Below, one piece after another: positions 50,153-59,434 of a stretch of 64,000 bases of DNA. Location: NCBI GenBank assembly GCA_964589625.1, contig CAZPSH010000004.1, positions 62,001 through 126,000 on the forward strand, written 5' to 3'. Numbering within the stretch: the first letter of the stretch is position 1; every line of letters begins with the position of its first letter. The translations under genes were made by a program, and so were the position numbers. A model generated the notes under the pieces. The model worked only from the letters and a program-made list of their open reading frames with translations. It did not search any database and was not told the origin of the DNA. The stretch comes from JBFLVU01 sp964589625. GTDB taxonomy: Bacteria; Acidobacteriota; UBA4820; DSQY01.

Positions 50153-53100
50153 GCCAGATCCTTTCGGGTCTGACCATGGGCGGCGTGAGGAAGAGCTTCA
50201 TCCCCATGACGTCCGGCTGCTGCGGCACGATGCCCCGCGTGTGGTAGAGGAAGATGCACGGGGCGTCCTCGATGAGCATATCCTCCGCCTTCCTGTACAG
50301 GTCCACCCGCTCCTCCGGGTTGAGGGAGCGCCGGGCCCTGTCCACGACCTCGTCGAATTGAGGATTCCGGTAGTGGACTTCGAGCACGTCCCCTCCCAGC
50401 GAGTGGAAGAGGAAGTGCATGAAGGAGTCCGGATCGGGATAGTCGGCGTACCACCCCGTTGCGTACAGGGCGGGTTTCCCGCGCGTTTTTCTCAGGGCCT
50501 CGAAGGCCTCGTGGCTCATGGGCTCCGCCTCTACCCTCACGTTCACGGCCCTGAGCATCTCGACGAGCGCGGAGAACTCCTTGGCCTGCCTCACACGGCT
50601 CGTGTCGACCGGGACCTTCAGGTCCAGCCCCGATCCGAACCCGGCCTTCTGGAGCAGCCACTTGGCGCGTTCCGGGTCGTAGTGGAAGCCCCTCAGGTCC
50701 TGGCGGTACCCCAGGATGCCGGGGGGCAGGATCCCGCGGGCCGGGGTCGAGCGGGCGTGAACGTACTGGCCCACGAGGGACTCCCGGTCCACGGCGAAGT
50801 TCATCGCCTGCCGGACCTCCTTGACGTTCAACGGGGCGAGGTCATTGCGGATGCTGACAAAGATGGTGTTGAGGAGGACCGTGCTCTGGGTGTGGTTCTG
50901 CCAGAAGGGGTCCTGGAGAAGCCTTTCGACGGCATCGTTGGAGAAATTAGAGACCAGGTGGACCTGCCCCCGCTTGAGCGCCGCGCCCAGGCACTCCTCG
51001 TCGCGGCACGAGAAGTCGAAGACGACCCGATCCAGGTAGGGGACGCCGCTCTCCCAGTACCCCGAGAAGCGCTCCATCCTCACGCGGTCCGGAGAGACCT
51101 CAACGACCGAGAAGGGGCCGCATCCCAAGGGCTTTACCAGGCGGAGCGTCTGCTCGTCGAAGGCCTCCCGGGGCATGACGGAGGCCTCGGGGTACGCCAG
51201 GAAGTACAGGAAGAAGGCAAGGGGCTCCTTGAGACGGATTTCCACCGTTCGGTCGTCCGGGGCGCTGAGGCCCGAGACGGTCCTGGCCTTTCCCTCCACG
51301 TAGTCCTCTATCCCTTCCACCGGCCCCAGAAAGGACTTCCCTTCGGACAGCAATTTGGGCGAGGCGGCCCGGTGCCAGGAGTACAGGACGTCCGCGGAGG
51401 TCACGGGCCGGCCGTTATGGAAGACCACGCCGTTGCGCAGGCGGAACGTATACACCCGGCCGTCCGTGCTCAGTCGCCACGATTCCGCGACGCCCGGGAG
51501 GACCTGGGTGCCCTGCCCGAGGCGGACGAGGCCCTCGCAATAGGGATGGACCACCTCGTGGTCCCGGATGTTGTTGGCGAAGGCCGGGTCCAGGTTGTAG
51601 TCGTAGGCCACCCCGCCCAGGCGAAGCTCGCCTCCCCGGCGGGCCTTCGGGAGCTGAAAGGACGTGAGTTCCTCCACGAGGATGAGGGACTCCTGCTTGA
51701 GGGCGGCCGAGGTGGCCGAGAGTTCCCGTGCGCCGTGAAGGTTCTGCTCGGCCGATCCCGAGATGGCGTCCATGGCGCCCACGATCTGCTGGCCCGCCTG
51801 GGACATGCGAATCAGCGCTCTCTGGATGGCCTCCACGGAACTCCGGACCTGGTCCATGCCCTCGGCGATGGTGTTGCTTCCGCCGGCCTCCTCCTCCATG
51901 GCCCGGTCCACGTTGCGGGTCAGGTCCTTCATGACCTCCGAGCGCTTGCTGATGTGCTGCGAGGTTTGCGCCTGCTCACGGGTGGCCGTGGAGATGCGCT
52001 CGATGCGTTTGGTCATCTCTTCGATGGCCGCCGTCACCTGTCGGCTGCCCTTGGCCTGCTCCGAGGCGGCCCGTGCGATGTGGCTGATGCTCGTGCCGGC
52101 CCCTTCGATGGCCTTTCCGATCTTTTGTAGGGTGGCCTCGGCACTCTGTCCCAACCGGAGCCCCTCGTCCACTTTGACCATGCCTTCCTGCGCCACCCGG
52201 CTCGCCTCCTCCACCTCCCGCTGGATGGTCTGGATGATGGTGGCTACTTCACCCGTGGAGGCCGTGGTTCGCTCGCTGAGGTCACGGATCTCCTCCGCCA
52301 CCACGCCGAAGGAACGCCCGTGCTCTCCCGCCTGCGCGGCAATGATGGCGGCGTTCAGCGCCAGGAGGTTCGTCTGGTCGGCGATGTCGCGGATCACCCT
52401 CAGGATTTTCCCGATGTCGCGGGACCTGTCCACCAGGGAGTTCATGGCCTCCTGGTTCGTGGTCATGACGTTGTGAATGGTCGAAAGGGCCACCACCGTG
52501 TGCTTGACGGCCTCTTCCCCGGTTCGGGCCGTGTCGAGGACTTGCCGAGAAATCCCCTCCGTGTCCCGGATGTTCTCCTCGATCTGGCTGATGGTGGCGT
52601 CCATTTCGACCATGGCCGAAGAGTTCTCAATGGCGAAGGAGGACAGGCTTTCACCGTGGCCGGCCACCTCGTCGATGGACCGGGACATCTCCTCGATGGA
52701 AGCGCTGATCTCATCCACCAGCGCCGAAAGGCTGTGGGTAGCCCCGAGGACCTCCTCGATGGAGGCACGCATCTCCAGTATGGCGCTGGAGGTCTTCTCC
52801 GTGAACCCGGAAAGGCCGTCCACGCTTTCCACGACCCTCTCGATCTCTCCTTCGAGGGAGGCGAGGGAGTGTCGGACGCCGGATACGGATTTCGCCTGAT
52901 CCTCCGCTTCCGAGAAGAGCTGCTGGGCCTTCTCCGAGATGCGCCCCGAGGCTTCCGAGACCCCCACCCCCGTGTCCTGGAGGTGACCGATGATGCCCTG
53001 GAGGGAAGAGAGAACCCTTTTCAGTCCCGGAAAGGCCTCCAGGACGCCCCGCGTGCTCGGGTCCTGGCCGACGTCCAGGCTCCCCGAAGCGATCCGGCGG

Positions 53101-53312
53101 AGGATGTCGTCCAGGTGCTCCTTGGAGTAGGACCTCTGCTGGAAGAGGAGGACGGCCGTCCCGAGGGCCCCCATGGCGCCCGACACGAGGATGAAGGCCC
53201 AGAACCGGCCGCTGAACGTGCCGGCGGGCAGGATGAGGCGGGCCAGAACGGCCAGCAGGGCCGCGGAGGCCACACCCCCCAGGATCACACTGCTCCAAGC
53301 GCGCCTCGCCAC
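50130..53312 (-). CDS. Methyl-accepting chemotaxis domain fused to a family-5 solute-binding protein
   Basis: A 1060-aa fusion. Two transmembrane helices (about 9-31 and 37-58) are joined by a very short loop. A chemoreceptor signalling coiled coil spans about 90-550, with hairpin tip IADQTNLLALNAAIIAAQAGEHG near residue 325; the usual Glu in NAAIEAARAGE is Ile and the Arg is Gln. From about 560 to 1060 is a complete peptide/nickel-type solute-binding protein: RGGELRLGG, LPGVAESW, YTFRLRNGVVFHNGRPVTSADV, VKPLGCGPF, and WYADYPDPD. No transmembrane helix precedes it, so by sequence it would lie in the cytoplasm. GTG 53312 follows AGGAGG. A consensus promoter lies upstream. No other che or ABC genes adjoin. 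Confidence 0.9.
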   Translation of the reverse strand: MARRAWSSVILGGVASAALLAVLARLILPAGTFSGRFWAFILVSGAMGALGTAVLLFQQRSYSKEHLDDILRRIASGSLDVGQDPSTRGVLEAFPGLKRVLSSLQGIIGHLQDTGVGVSEASGRISEKAQQLFSEAEDQAKSVSGVRHSLASLEGEIERVVESVDGLSGFTEKTSSAILEMRASIEEVLGATHSLSALVDEISASIEEMSRSIDEVAGHGESLSSFAIENSSAMVEMDATISQIEENIRDTEGISRQVLDTARTGEEAVKHTVVALSTIHNVMTTNQEAMNSLVDRSRDIGKILRVIRDIADQTNLLALNAAIIAAQAGEHGRSFGVVAEEIRDLSERTTASTGEVATIIQTIQREVEEASRVAQEGMVKVDEGLRLGQSAEATLQKIGKAIEGAGTSISHIARAASEQAKGSRQVTAAIEEMTKRIERISTATREQAQTSQHISKRSEVMKDLTRNVDRAMEEEAGGSNTIAEGMDQVRSSVEAIQRALIRMSQAGQQIVGAMDAISGSAEQNLHGARELSATSAALKQESLILVEELTSFQLPKARRGGELRLGGVAYDYNLDPAFANNIRDHEVVHPYCEGLVRLGQGTQVLPGVAESWRLSTDGRVYTFRLRNGVVFHNGRPVTSADVLYSWHRAASPKLLSEGKSFLGPVEGIEDYVEGKARTVSGLSAPDDRTVEIRLKEPLAFFLYFLAYPEASVMPREAFDEQTLRLVKPLGCGPFSVVEVSPDRVRMERFSGYWESGVPYLDRVVFDFSCRDEECLGAALKRGQVHLVSNFSNDAVERLLQDPFWQNHTQSTVLLNTIFVSIRNDLAPLNVKEVRQAMNFAVDRESLVGQYVHARSTPARGILPPGILGYRQDLRGFHYDPERAKWLLQKAGFGSGLDLKVPVDTSRVRQAKEFSALVEMLRAVNVRVEAEPMSHEAFEALRKTRGKPALYATGWYADYPDPDSFMHFLFHSLGGDVLEVHYRNPQFDEVVDRARRSLNPEERVDLYRKAEDMLIEDAPCIFLYHTRGIVPQQPDVMGMKLFLTPPMVRPERIWLSRESES

Positions 53313-53338
53313 GGGCCCCTCCTACGACATACGTCACC

Positions 53339-53367
53339 ATCCTAGGCAAGAGCCCCGGGGGTGTCAA
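53339..53367 (-). promoter_or_regulatory. Promoter of the chemoreceptor/solute-binding fusion
   Basis: On the minus strand TTGACA (53362-53367), 17-nt spacer, TAGGAT (53339-53344); predicted start near 53332, about 20 nt before GTG 53312. Confidence 0.85.
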
Positions 53368-53409
53368 TTGAGGGAAAACGGACGGGAGCCCCGAGGGGGA
53401 GACGGTTTT

Positions 53410-53418
53410 TGCTAGAAT
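53410..53418 (+). promoter_or_regulatory. Extended -10 promoter of relA/spoT, predicted leaderless
   Basis: TGC followed by TAGAAT (53413-53418) is an extended -10 with 5 of 6 consensus bases. The expected start falls at or 1-2 nt before the ATG at 53427, and no Shine-Dalgarno lies between. Confidence 0.6.
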
Positions 53419-53426
53419 AGCCTGCC

Positions 53427-55577
53427 ATGCTGCCGCGCATAGACCGCGTCCTCGAGAAGGTGAAGACTTACAACCCCTCGTCGGACGAACGTCTGCTCCA
53501 AAAGGCCTACCTCTTTTCGGCGCTCGCCCACGAGGGCCAGGTGAGATACACGGGGGAACCCTACCTCGTCCATCCGGTGGCGGTAACCGACATCCTGGCG
53601 GACCTGAAGGCCGACGACACGGCCCTCGTGGCGGGGCTCCTTCACGACGTCGTCGAGGACAACCACTCGGTAAGCCTGGAGGACATCCAGAAGCGCTTCG
53701 GGCGCGACGTGGCTCACATCGTGGCCGGGGTGACAAAGATCGAGGACCAAGTCCCCCTCACGAGCCGCCAGGAGAGGGAGTGGGCCTCCCTCCGCAAGGT
53801 CATCCTCGCCATGGTGGACGACATCCGCGTGATCCTCGTGAAGCTCGCGGACCGGCTCCACAACCTGAGGACCCTCGACGGCCTTCCCCCCGAGCGGCGC
53901 CCGGCAAAGGCCCTTGAGACCCTGCAGATCTACGCGCCCATCGCCTACCGCCTCGGCCTCGGGCGGATCAAGACCGAACTGGAGGACCTCTCCTTCCGCC
54001 ATGCCTACCCGGAAGATTACGCCGCCCTTTTGGAGGCCCTCCAGAACCGACGGACCTACAGCCAGGACTTCATCCAGGAGACGGCAGCCGAGATCCAGGC
54101 CATTCTGGACGCGAACAAGGTCAGGGGGGAGGTCTTCGGCCGGGTCAAGCACCTCTACAGCATCTTCCTCAAGCTCAGGCGGCAGGAGATCTCCCTGGAG
54201 CAGGTCTACGATTACATGGCGTTTCGGGTCCTCGTCCCGTCCGTAAAAGACTGCTACGCGGTGCTCGGGGGCATCCACGGAAAATGGATACCCGTGCCGG
54301 GGCGCTTCAAGGACTTCGTGGCCTTGCCCAAGGAGAACCACTACAGGTCCCTCCACACCTCCGTCGTGGGACCCCACGGCCAGCCCTTCGAGATCCAGAT
54401 CCGGACCTTCCAGATGCACGAGGAGGCGGAGAACGGCATCGCCGCGCACTGGCAGTACAAAGAAGGGAAGCTCTCCAAGGAGGACGAGGCTGCCACGACC
54501 CATTGGCTGCGGCAACTCCTCGAATGGCGCCAGGACGGCGGCACCGACAAGGACTTCCTCCACGACCTGCGGGTGGACCTTTTCCCCAAGGAGGTCTACG
54601 TGTTCACGCCTCGCGGGGAGGTCCTGTCGTTCCCGAGGGGCGCGACGCCCATCGACTTCGCCTTCGCCATCCACTCGGAAGTGGGACACCGCTGCGTGGG
54701 GGCCAAGATCAACGGGAAGCTCGTTCCCCTCAAGACGCCCCTCAAGAGCGGGGACCGCGTCGAAATCGTCACGAGCCCCCAGGGGAGGCCTTCAAGGGAC
54801 TGGCTCAAGGCGGCCGTCACCGGCCGCGCCCTCTCGAAGATCAAGGCCTGGCTCAACGCCCAGGAGAAGGCCCGCGCCCTCGAGATCGGAAAGGCCGCCC
54901 TGGACCGGGAGATGAAGCGACTGAAAGTGGGGATCAAGGAATCCCAGGAATCGGGGCTCCTCCAGGAGGCCTTGAAGAAGGTCTCCGTATCGGACCTGGA
55001 CGCCCTTCACGCGGAGATCGGTTACGGAAAGATCTCCGCGCGCGTGTTCGCCCGCCGCCTGGTTCCGCCCGCGCCAGAGCCTGCGGCGCCCTCCGCCCCG
55101 ACTGCCCAGCCCGAGGCGCCCCGGGAACCGACCCTGGTGGTCCGCGGCGCCACGGACCTCCTCACGACCCTGGCCCGATGCTGCAAGCCCATTCGCGGAG
55201 ACGACGTGGTCGGCTTCATCTCGCGGGGCCGCGGACTGGTCATCCACCGGGCGGACTGCCCCAACGTCTCACGGCTGAAGTACAATCCCGACCGTTTCAT
55301 GGAGGTTCGTTGGAGTGACAAGGAGCCGGCGTCCGCCGGCCACGAGGTCCACCTGGCCATCCAGACGGAGGACAAGACCGGGATGGTGGCCGCCATCACC
55401 CAGATCGTGGCCGACGCCAAGGCGCCCTTGAGACACCTCGAAGCCTCCGTCAACGACCGCGGAGAGGGCGTCATCCGCCTCGCCGTCCTCATCCGCGACA
55501 AGTCTCACCTGTCGGCCATTCAGACGCGGATCGCCCGTATCCCCGGCGTCCTCGGCCTTCGCCGGGTGAACCGGTAG
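53427..55577 (+). CDS. rel: Bifunctional (p)ppGpp synthetase/hydrolase (RelA/SpoT)
   Basis: A 716-aa alarmone enzyme. HD hydrolase domain with HPVAV, HDVVED and LADRLHNLRTL; synthetase domain with GRVKHLYSIFLK, YDYMAFRVLV and PKENHYRSLHTSVVGP; TGS domain with YVFTPRGEVLSFPRGATPIDFAFAIHS; and a C-terminal ACT-like region after CCKPIRGDDVVGFISRGRGLVIH. Both active sites keep the canonical residues, so it should make and degrade (p)ppGpp in the stringent response. An Ala/Pro linker (about 545-570) separates parts. ATG 53427 lies at the predicted transcription start. The lipid kinase gene begins 6 nt after its stop, so the two are probably co-transcribed. Confidence 0.96.
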   Translation: MLPRIDRVLEKVKTYNPSSDERLLQKAYLFSALAHEGQVRYTGEPYLVHPVAVTDILADLKADDTALVAGLLHDVVEDNHSVSLEDIQKRFGRDVAHIVAGVTKIEDQVPLTSRQEREWASLRKVILAMVDDIRVILVKLADRLHNLRTLDGLPPERRPAKALETLQIYAPIAYRLGLGRIKTELEDLSFRHAYPEDYAALLEALQNRRTYSQDFIQETAAEIQAILDANKVRGEVFGRVKHLYSIFLKLRRQEISLEQVYDYMAFRVLVPSVKDCYAVLGGIHGKWIPVPGRFKDFVALPKENHYRSLHTSVVGPHGQPFEIQIRTFQMHEEAENGIAAHWQYKEGKLSKEDEAATTHWLRQLLEWRQDGGTDKDFLHDLRVDLFPKEVYVFTPRGEVLSFPRGATPIDFAFAIHSEVGHRCVGAKINGKLVPLKTPLKSGDRVEIVTSPQGRPSRDWLKAAVTGRALSKIKAWLNAQEKARALEIGKAALDREMKRLKVGIKESQESGLLQEALKKVSVSDLDALHAEIGYGKISARVFARRLVPPAPEPAAPSAPTAQPEAPREPTLVVRGATDLLTTLARCCKPIRGDDVVGFISRGRGLVIHRADCPNVSRLKYNPDRFMEVRWSDKEPASAGHEVHLAIQTEDKTGMVAAITQIVADAKAPLRHLEASVNDRGEGVIRLAVLIRDKSHLSAIQTRIARIPGVLGLRRVNR

Positions 55578-55583
55578 CGGCCC

Positions 55584-56522
55584 ATGCTCGACGACCACGC
55601 CTTCATCGCCAGGGGGCGGAGCCGGCCGGCTGCGTGGCTCCTACACAACCCTGCGGCGCGGGGCGCCCCCGATCCCGTCCTGCTCTCCCGCATCGCCCGA
55701 GAACTGTCCCTCGCCGGGTTCCGCGTGGAGTCGGCCGCGTCGGATCGCCCGGGCGCCGTGACGGGGCTGGCGCGTAGGGCGGCCGCCGAAGGCGCAACCA
55801 GGGTCGTGGTCTGCGGAGGGGACGGAACGGTTCGGGAGGCGGCCCAGGGGCTGATCCACACCGGCGTTCCCCTCGGGATCGTGCCCCAGGGAACGGCCAA
55901 CGTCCTCGCCCGAGAGCTGGGCCTTCCGCTTGCCCCCGGGCCGGCAGCGGTGGTGGCGTCCAGGGGCCTTGCGAGGACAGCCGGCGTGGGCATCCTGGAT
56001 TCGGGCGCCGTCTTCACCTTTTGTGCCTCGGCGGGGCTGGACGCCCTCGCCGTGAACCGGATTGACCTCCGGATGAAGACCCAGACGGGGGGATGGGCCT
56101 ATGTCCATGCCGCCCTTCTCGCTCTCCTGGAGGAGGCCGTTCCCACCCTCTTGTTGGAATCGGAGGAGGGCCTGAGGGCGGAGGCCTCCCAGGTGCTCGT
56201 CCTGCGGGCGAGCCGCTACGGGGGCGACTTCCGCCTCTGTTCGGGCGCATCCGTCTTCGCCGATACGATGCGGGTCCTCGCCGTGGCGCCGCCTCTTCGG
56301 ACGCGCCTGATCCCTCTTTTGATCCGGGCCATGCTGGGGCGTGCCGAGACGGCCCCCGGCGTGCTGTCCTTCGAGACCAGGGCCCTGTGGATCAAGGCCC
56401 CCCGCGGTTTCCCCGTCCAGGCCGATGGGGACGTGGTGGGACGCCTTCCGACGGAGATCCGCACCGTTCCCGGTTCCCTCGCCCTCGTCGTTCCCAACGT
56501 GAAGGGAGCCCCGTCCCCTTGA
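55584..56522 (+). CDS. Diacylglycerol kinase-family lipid kinase (YegS/DgkB-like)
   Basis: A 312-aa protein. The catalytic-domain motif CGGDGTVREAAQGL, VPQGTANVLARELGLP and the C-terminal VQADGD (a D-G-D cofactor loop) identify the DAGK_cat/YegS fold. Such enzymes phosphorylate lipid alcohols at the membrane, possibly diacylglycerol, sphingoid bases or undecaprenol; the substrate is not decidable. No ribosome-binding site precedes ATG 55584, which lies only 6 nt after the relA/spoT stop, so it is probably translated by coupling. Confidence 0.88.
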   Translation: MLDDHAFIARGRSRPAAWLLHNPAARGAPDPVLLSRIARELSLAGFRVESAASDRPGAVTGLARRAAAEGATRVVVCGGDGTVREAAQGLIHTGVPLGIVPQGTANVLARELGLPLAPGPAAVVASRGLARTAGVGILDSGAVFTFCASAGLDALAVNRIDLRMKTQTGGWAYVHAALLALLEEAVPTLLLESEEGLRAEASQVLVLRASRYGGDFRLCSGASVFADTMRVLAVAPPLRTRLIPLLIRAMLGRAETAPGVLSFETRALWIKAPRGFPVQADGDVVGRLPTEIRTVPGSLALVVPNVKGAPSP

Positions 56523-56610
56523 CCCCGGGAACTTGCCCCTCCCGGCCCGACACCCGGTTCTCCTTCCCTCTCCCCTCCCGGTCGATCATACTTGTCTCCG
56601 GGGAGGCCAC

Positions 56611-57249
56611 GTGTTCCGCCCGCCGCTGAAGGAGCCCTGGAAATATCCCGCCCGCCTGACTTGGTGGCTGGGGTGGCTGGCCCTGGTGCCGCTTGCGGCG
56701 CCCGTCGCCGCTGCCGCGGCAGCCTGCACGGCGCTCGTCAGCCACTTCCTTTGCACTCGATGGCCCGAGCGGTACACGGGGAAGAACTGGATCTGGGCCG
56801 GTTTGGGGCTGTGCATCCTGGCGCTGGTCCTCTTCTTCGCCGAGGGCCTCCTTTTCTTCTCGTGGAAACAGGACCAGTTGTACGCCCAGAACCTGGCCGT
56901 CAGCCGCTTCCGCCTGACCCGGGTGGCCGAGGCCCTCGAGCGGTATCGGGAGGAGGTGGGGCACTATCCCGACGTATCGGGCATCCATCGGCTCAGGGCG
57001 CTACTCGAGCCCAAGTATGCCGCGGACTGCCCGACCCGCGACGGCTTCGAGGGATCGATTTCGGCCTGGAGCCGTCCCGAGGGGTTTCGTCTGGAAGCCC
57101 GTCCGCCGCTTCGAAGGGACGGGACCGAACCGCCCCCCCTGGTAGCCGAGGGCCATTTCCAGCCCGGCCCTTCGCCTCCCCCTCCTCCCCCACCTCCGGT
57201 TGAAGAGGCACCGGCGGTCCCTTCGACCTCAGCGCCCCCCCGAGAGTAG
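56611..57249 (+). CDS. Membrane protein with GspG/pseudopilin-like C-terminal domain
   Basis: A 212-aa protein with two hydrophobic segments (about 14-45 and 60-85), then an exported part whose AEALERYREEVGHYPDVSGIHRLRALLEPKYA and DGFEGSISAWS resemble the C-terminal domain of major pseudopilins (GspG). It lacks the short N-terminal pilin helix and prepilin cleavage site, so it is not itself a classic pilin. A Pro-rich tail with a run of prolines ends the protein. GTG 56611 follows GGGGAGG; upstream in-frame ATG codons have no ribosome-binding site. Its last 21 nt overlap the converging DUF255 gene. Function unknown. Confidence 0.7.
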   Translation: MFRPPLKEPWKYPARLTWWLGWLALVPLAAPVAAAAAACTALVSHFLCTRWPERYTGKNWIWAGLGLCILALVLFFAEGLLFFSWKQDQLYAQNLAVSRFRLTRVAEALERYREEVGHYPDVSGIHRLRALLEPKYAADCPTRDGFEGSISAWSRPEGFRLEARPPLRRDGTEPPPLVAEGHFQPGPSPPPPPPPPVEEAPAVPSTSAPPRE

Positions 57250-59286
57250 CCGGGTCAACTCCTCGGGCGACCCCACCGGGGGGAGGCAGGTCCCTCCCCG
57301 GCAGACGAAGGCCCTTGCGCCCTCCGTGGGTTGCCTCCCGAGGAAAAGAGCCACCGGCTCCACCTCCTTGGGCGAGAACTCTCCCCCCACGAGGGGGACG
57401 ACGAGGGCACCCGGCGGGGAGGCTCCCCTGGCCGCGGCCAGGAGTGCTTTCGCTCCACCATCCAGAGACGGCGCCGAAACGACCACTTCGACGGGCTCCG
57501 ATGTGAGGTCGGAGGCAAGCCCCGCCAGAAGGGGCGCGGACCCAGCCCGTAAAGCCAGCGCTCCCCCTTCGGATGCGAGCAGTGAATCCAGGAGAGCCCG
57601 GGCCTCCAGGTTCCCGGTGAGCCGGTGCCAGAACCAGAGAACCCTGCCATACACGGAAACGGCGGAGGGGAGCACCCCGTCGTCCGAATCGCGGACCGGC
57701 ACCAGGAGGTAGGGGTCCCCGCCCTCCAGCGGCACGTCGTAGATCCGGCCGGTCTCGGGATGGCGAAAGGCCCGTTCCATTCGGGACAAGAGGGCCCCCA
57801 CCCGCCGGAACCGAAGCGAGCTCCCCGTGAGCGCGAAGGCCTTCCATTCGGCGGCGGCCAAGTAGGCGTGGTCGGAGAGTTGTCCCGGAACCTTGGCCCG
57901 CCCGCCATCCCACACGTGAAAGAGCCGCTCTCCGTCCCAGGCGCGTGCCCAGATCGAATCCAGGACCCGAAGACCCCTGGCCAGGAATTCGGGGGCCCCG
58001 GTGGCCGCGTATCCGTCCAGGAAGGCCTCCGCCGCCAGGGCGTTCCAGTCCGTGAGCACCTTTGTGTCGGCACCCGGAGGAACCCGACCCTCCCTGGCCT
58101 TCAAGAGGGTCTTCAGCGAAGCGCGAATGCGGCGACGGAACACCGCGGGCTCTTCGCCCGTCCAGCGGCACGCCTCCTCCCACTCGGCTTGGCGGTGGAG
58201 GGTTCTCTCCTCCAGGCCGGGACCGTCACCCAGACCGAAGAGGTCCGCCACAAGGCGACCCTCCTCCGAGCCGACCACGCGCATCACCTCGTCCCGGGTC
58301 CAGAGGTAATGGCGCCCCTCTTCTCCCTCCGAATCCGCGTCCAGGGCCGCGATGAAGCCCCCGCCCGGCTCCGAGAAGGTCCTCTCCAGGTCTTCCAGCA
58401 CCTCCTGTGCAACCCTGGCGAAAGCCCTCTCGCCCGTGAGGGCGAAGGTCTTGAAGTACAGGGACCCGAGCTGGGCGTTGTCGTAGAGCATTTTCTCGTA
58501 ATGGGGAACATGCCAGCGGCCATCCACGCTGTACCGGTGGAAGCCCCCCCCGACCTGATCGCGGATGCCCCCCGCCTCCATCTGTCGGAGGGTCGACAGA
58601 ACGCGCTCCATCGGCAAGGTCTCCCGCCTCCTCACCGCGGCGTCCAGGAGGAAGGAGAGGAGCGGCGGCTGAGGGAACTTGGGGCCCTGCCCGAATCCAC
58701 CTCGTTCAGGGTCCATGCGAGACAGGATCGCATTGAGGGCCATTTCCTCGGCCCGAGATCCGTCCGGCGCCGGTCCTTCCGGGGGCTGAAAGGACCTCCC
58801 CACCGCCTCCGTCACGGCCCCGGAGGAGGTCTCCACCTCTTCTCTCCGGGTCCTGAAGGCCTCCAGCACGCCCCGGAGCACCTGGCCAAACGAGGGGCGC
58901 CCCCATCCGGCCTCCGGAGGGAAGTACGTGCCCCCGTAGAAGGGCCGGAGGCTGGGGGTCAAGAAGGCCGTCAGGGGCCATCCGCCCTGTCCGGAGAGGA
59001 TCTGGACGGCCCGCATGTAGAGGGCGTCCAGATCGGGTCTCTCCTCCCGGTCCACCTTGATGGAAACGAAGTGGTCGTTGAGGAATTGGGCGACGTGGGG
59101 GTTTTCGAAGGACTCGTGGGCCATCACGTGACACCAGTGGCAGGCCGAGTATCCGATGGACAAGAAGATGGGTTTGTCCTCCACCCGAGCCTTCTGGAGC
59201 GCCTCCTCACCCCAGGGATACCAGTCCACGGGGTTTTCCGCGTGCTGCCGGAGGTAGGGGCTGGATTCGATTGCCAACCGGTTCAT
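57229..59286 (-). CDS. Thioredoxin-domain protein, DUF255/YyaL (spermatogenesis-associated 20-like)
   Basis: A 685-aa cytosolic protein. The N-terminal thioredoxin-like domain has NRLAIESSPYLRQHAENPVDWYPW and the redox/metal motif SACHWCHVM; a six-hairpin glycosidase-like helical region (about 180-560) includes DQVGGGFHRYSVD and HVPHYEKMLYDNAQL. The architecture equals that of YyaL and human SPATA20, whose function is not established. The ATG at 59286 has GGAGG 6 nt upstream, preferred to an ATG eight codons earlier. The full length is normal. Convergent overlap with the pseudopilin-like gene by 21 nt. Confidence 0.92.
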   Translation of the reverse strand: MNRLAIESSPYLRQHAENPVDWYPWGEEALQKARVEDKPIFLSIGYSACHWCHVMAHESFENPHVAQFLNDHFVSIKVDREERPDLDALYMRAVQILSGQGGWPLTAFLTPSLRPFYGGTYFPPEAGWGRPSFGQVLRGVLEAFRTRREEVETSSGAVTEAVGRSFQPPEGPAPDGSRAEEMALNAILSRMDPERGGFGQGPKFPQPPLLSFLLDAAVRRRETLPMERVLSTLRQMEAGGIRDQVGGGFHRYSVDGRWHVPHYEKMLYDNAQLGSLYFKTFALTGERAFARVAQEVLEDLERTFSEPGGGFIAALDADSEGEEGRHYLWTRDEVMRVVGSEEGRLVADLFGLGDGPGLEERTLHRQAEWEEACRWTGEEPAVFRRRIRASLKTLLKAREGRVPPGADTKVLTDWNALAAEAFLDGYAATGAPEFLARGLRVLDSIWARAWDGERLFHVWDGGRAKVPGQLSDHAYLAAAEWKAFALTGSSLRFRRVGALLSRMERAFRHPETGRIYDVPLEGGDPYLLVPVRDSDDGVLPSAVSVYGRVLWFWHRLTGNLEARALLDSLLASEGGALALRAGSAPLLAGLASDLTSEPVEVVVSAPSLDGGAKALLAAARGASPPGALVVPLVGGEFSPKEVEPVALFLGRQPTEGARAFVCRGGTCLPPVGSPEELTRLLSGGR

Positions 59287-59434
59287 GGGCGCCTCCAGAG
59301 CCTTTCTCAAGGTGCCCAGTCGAACGGATATTCCAGGATGGGGGCCTGCGGGAAGCCTTCGGGGGCCCCTCAGCGGGACAGCCCCCGCTCCACGATTTCC
59401 TCCTTATTCCAGACCGTGCCGGCGGCGGAGCAGA

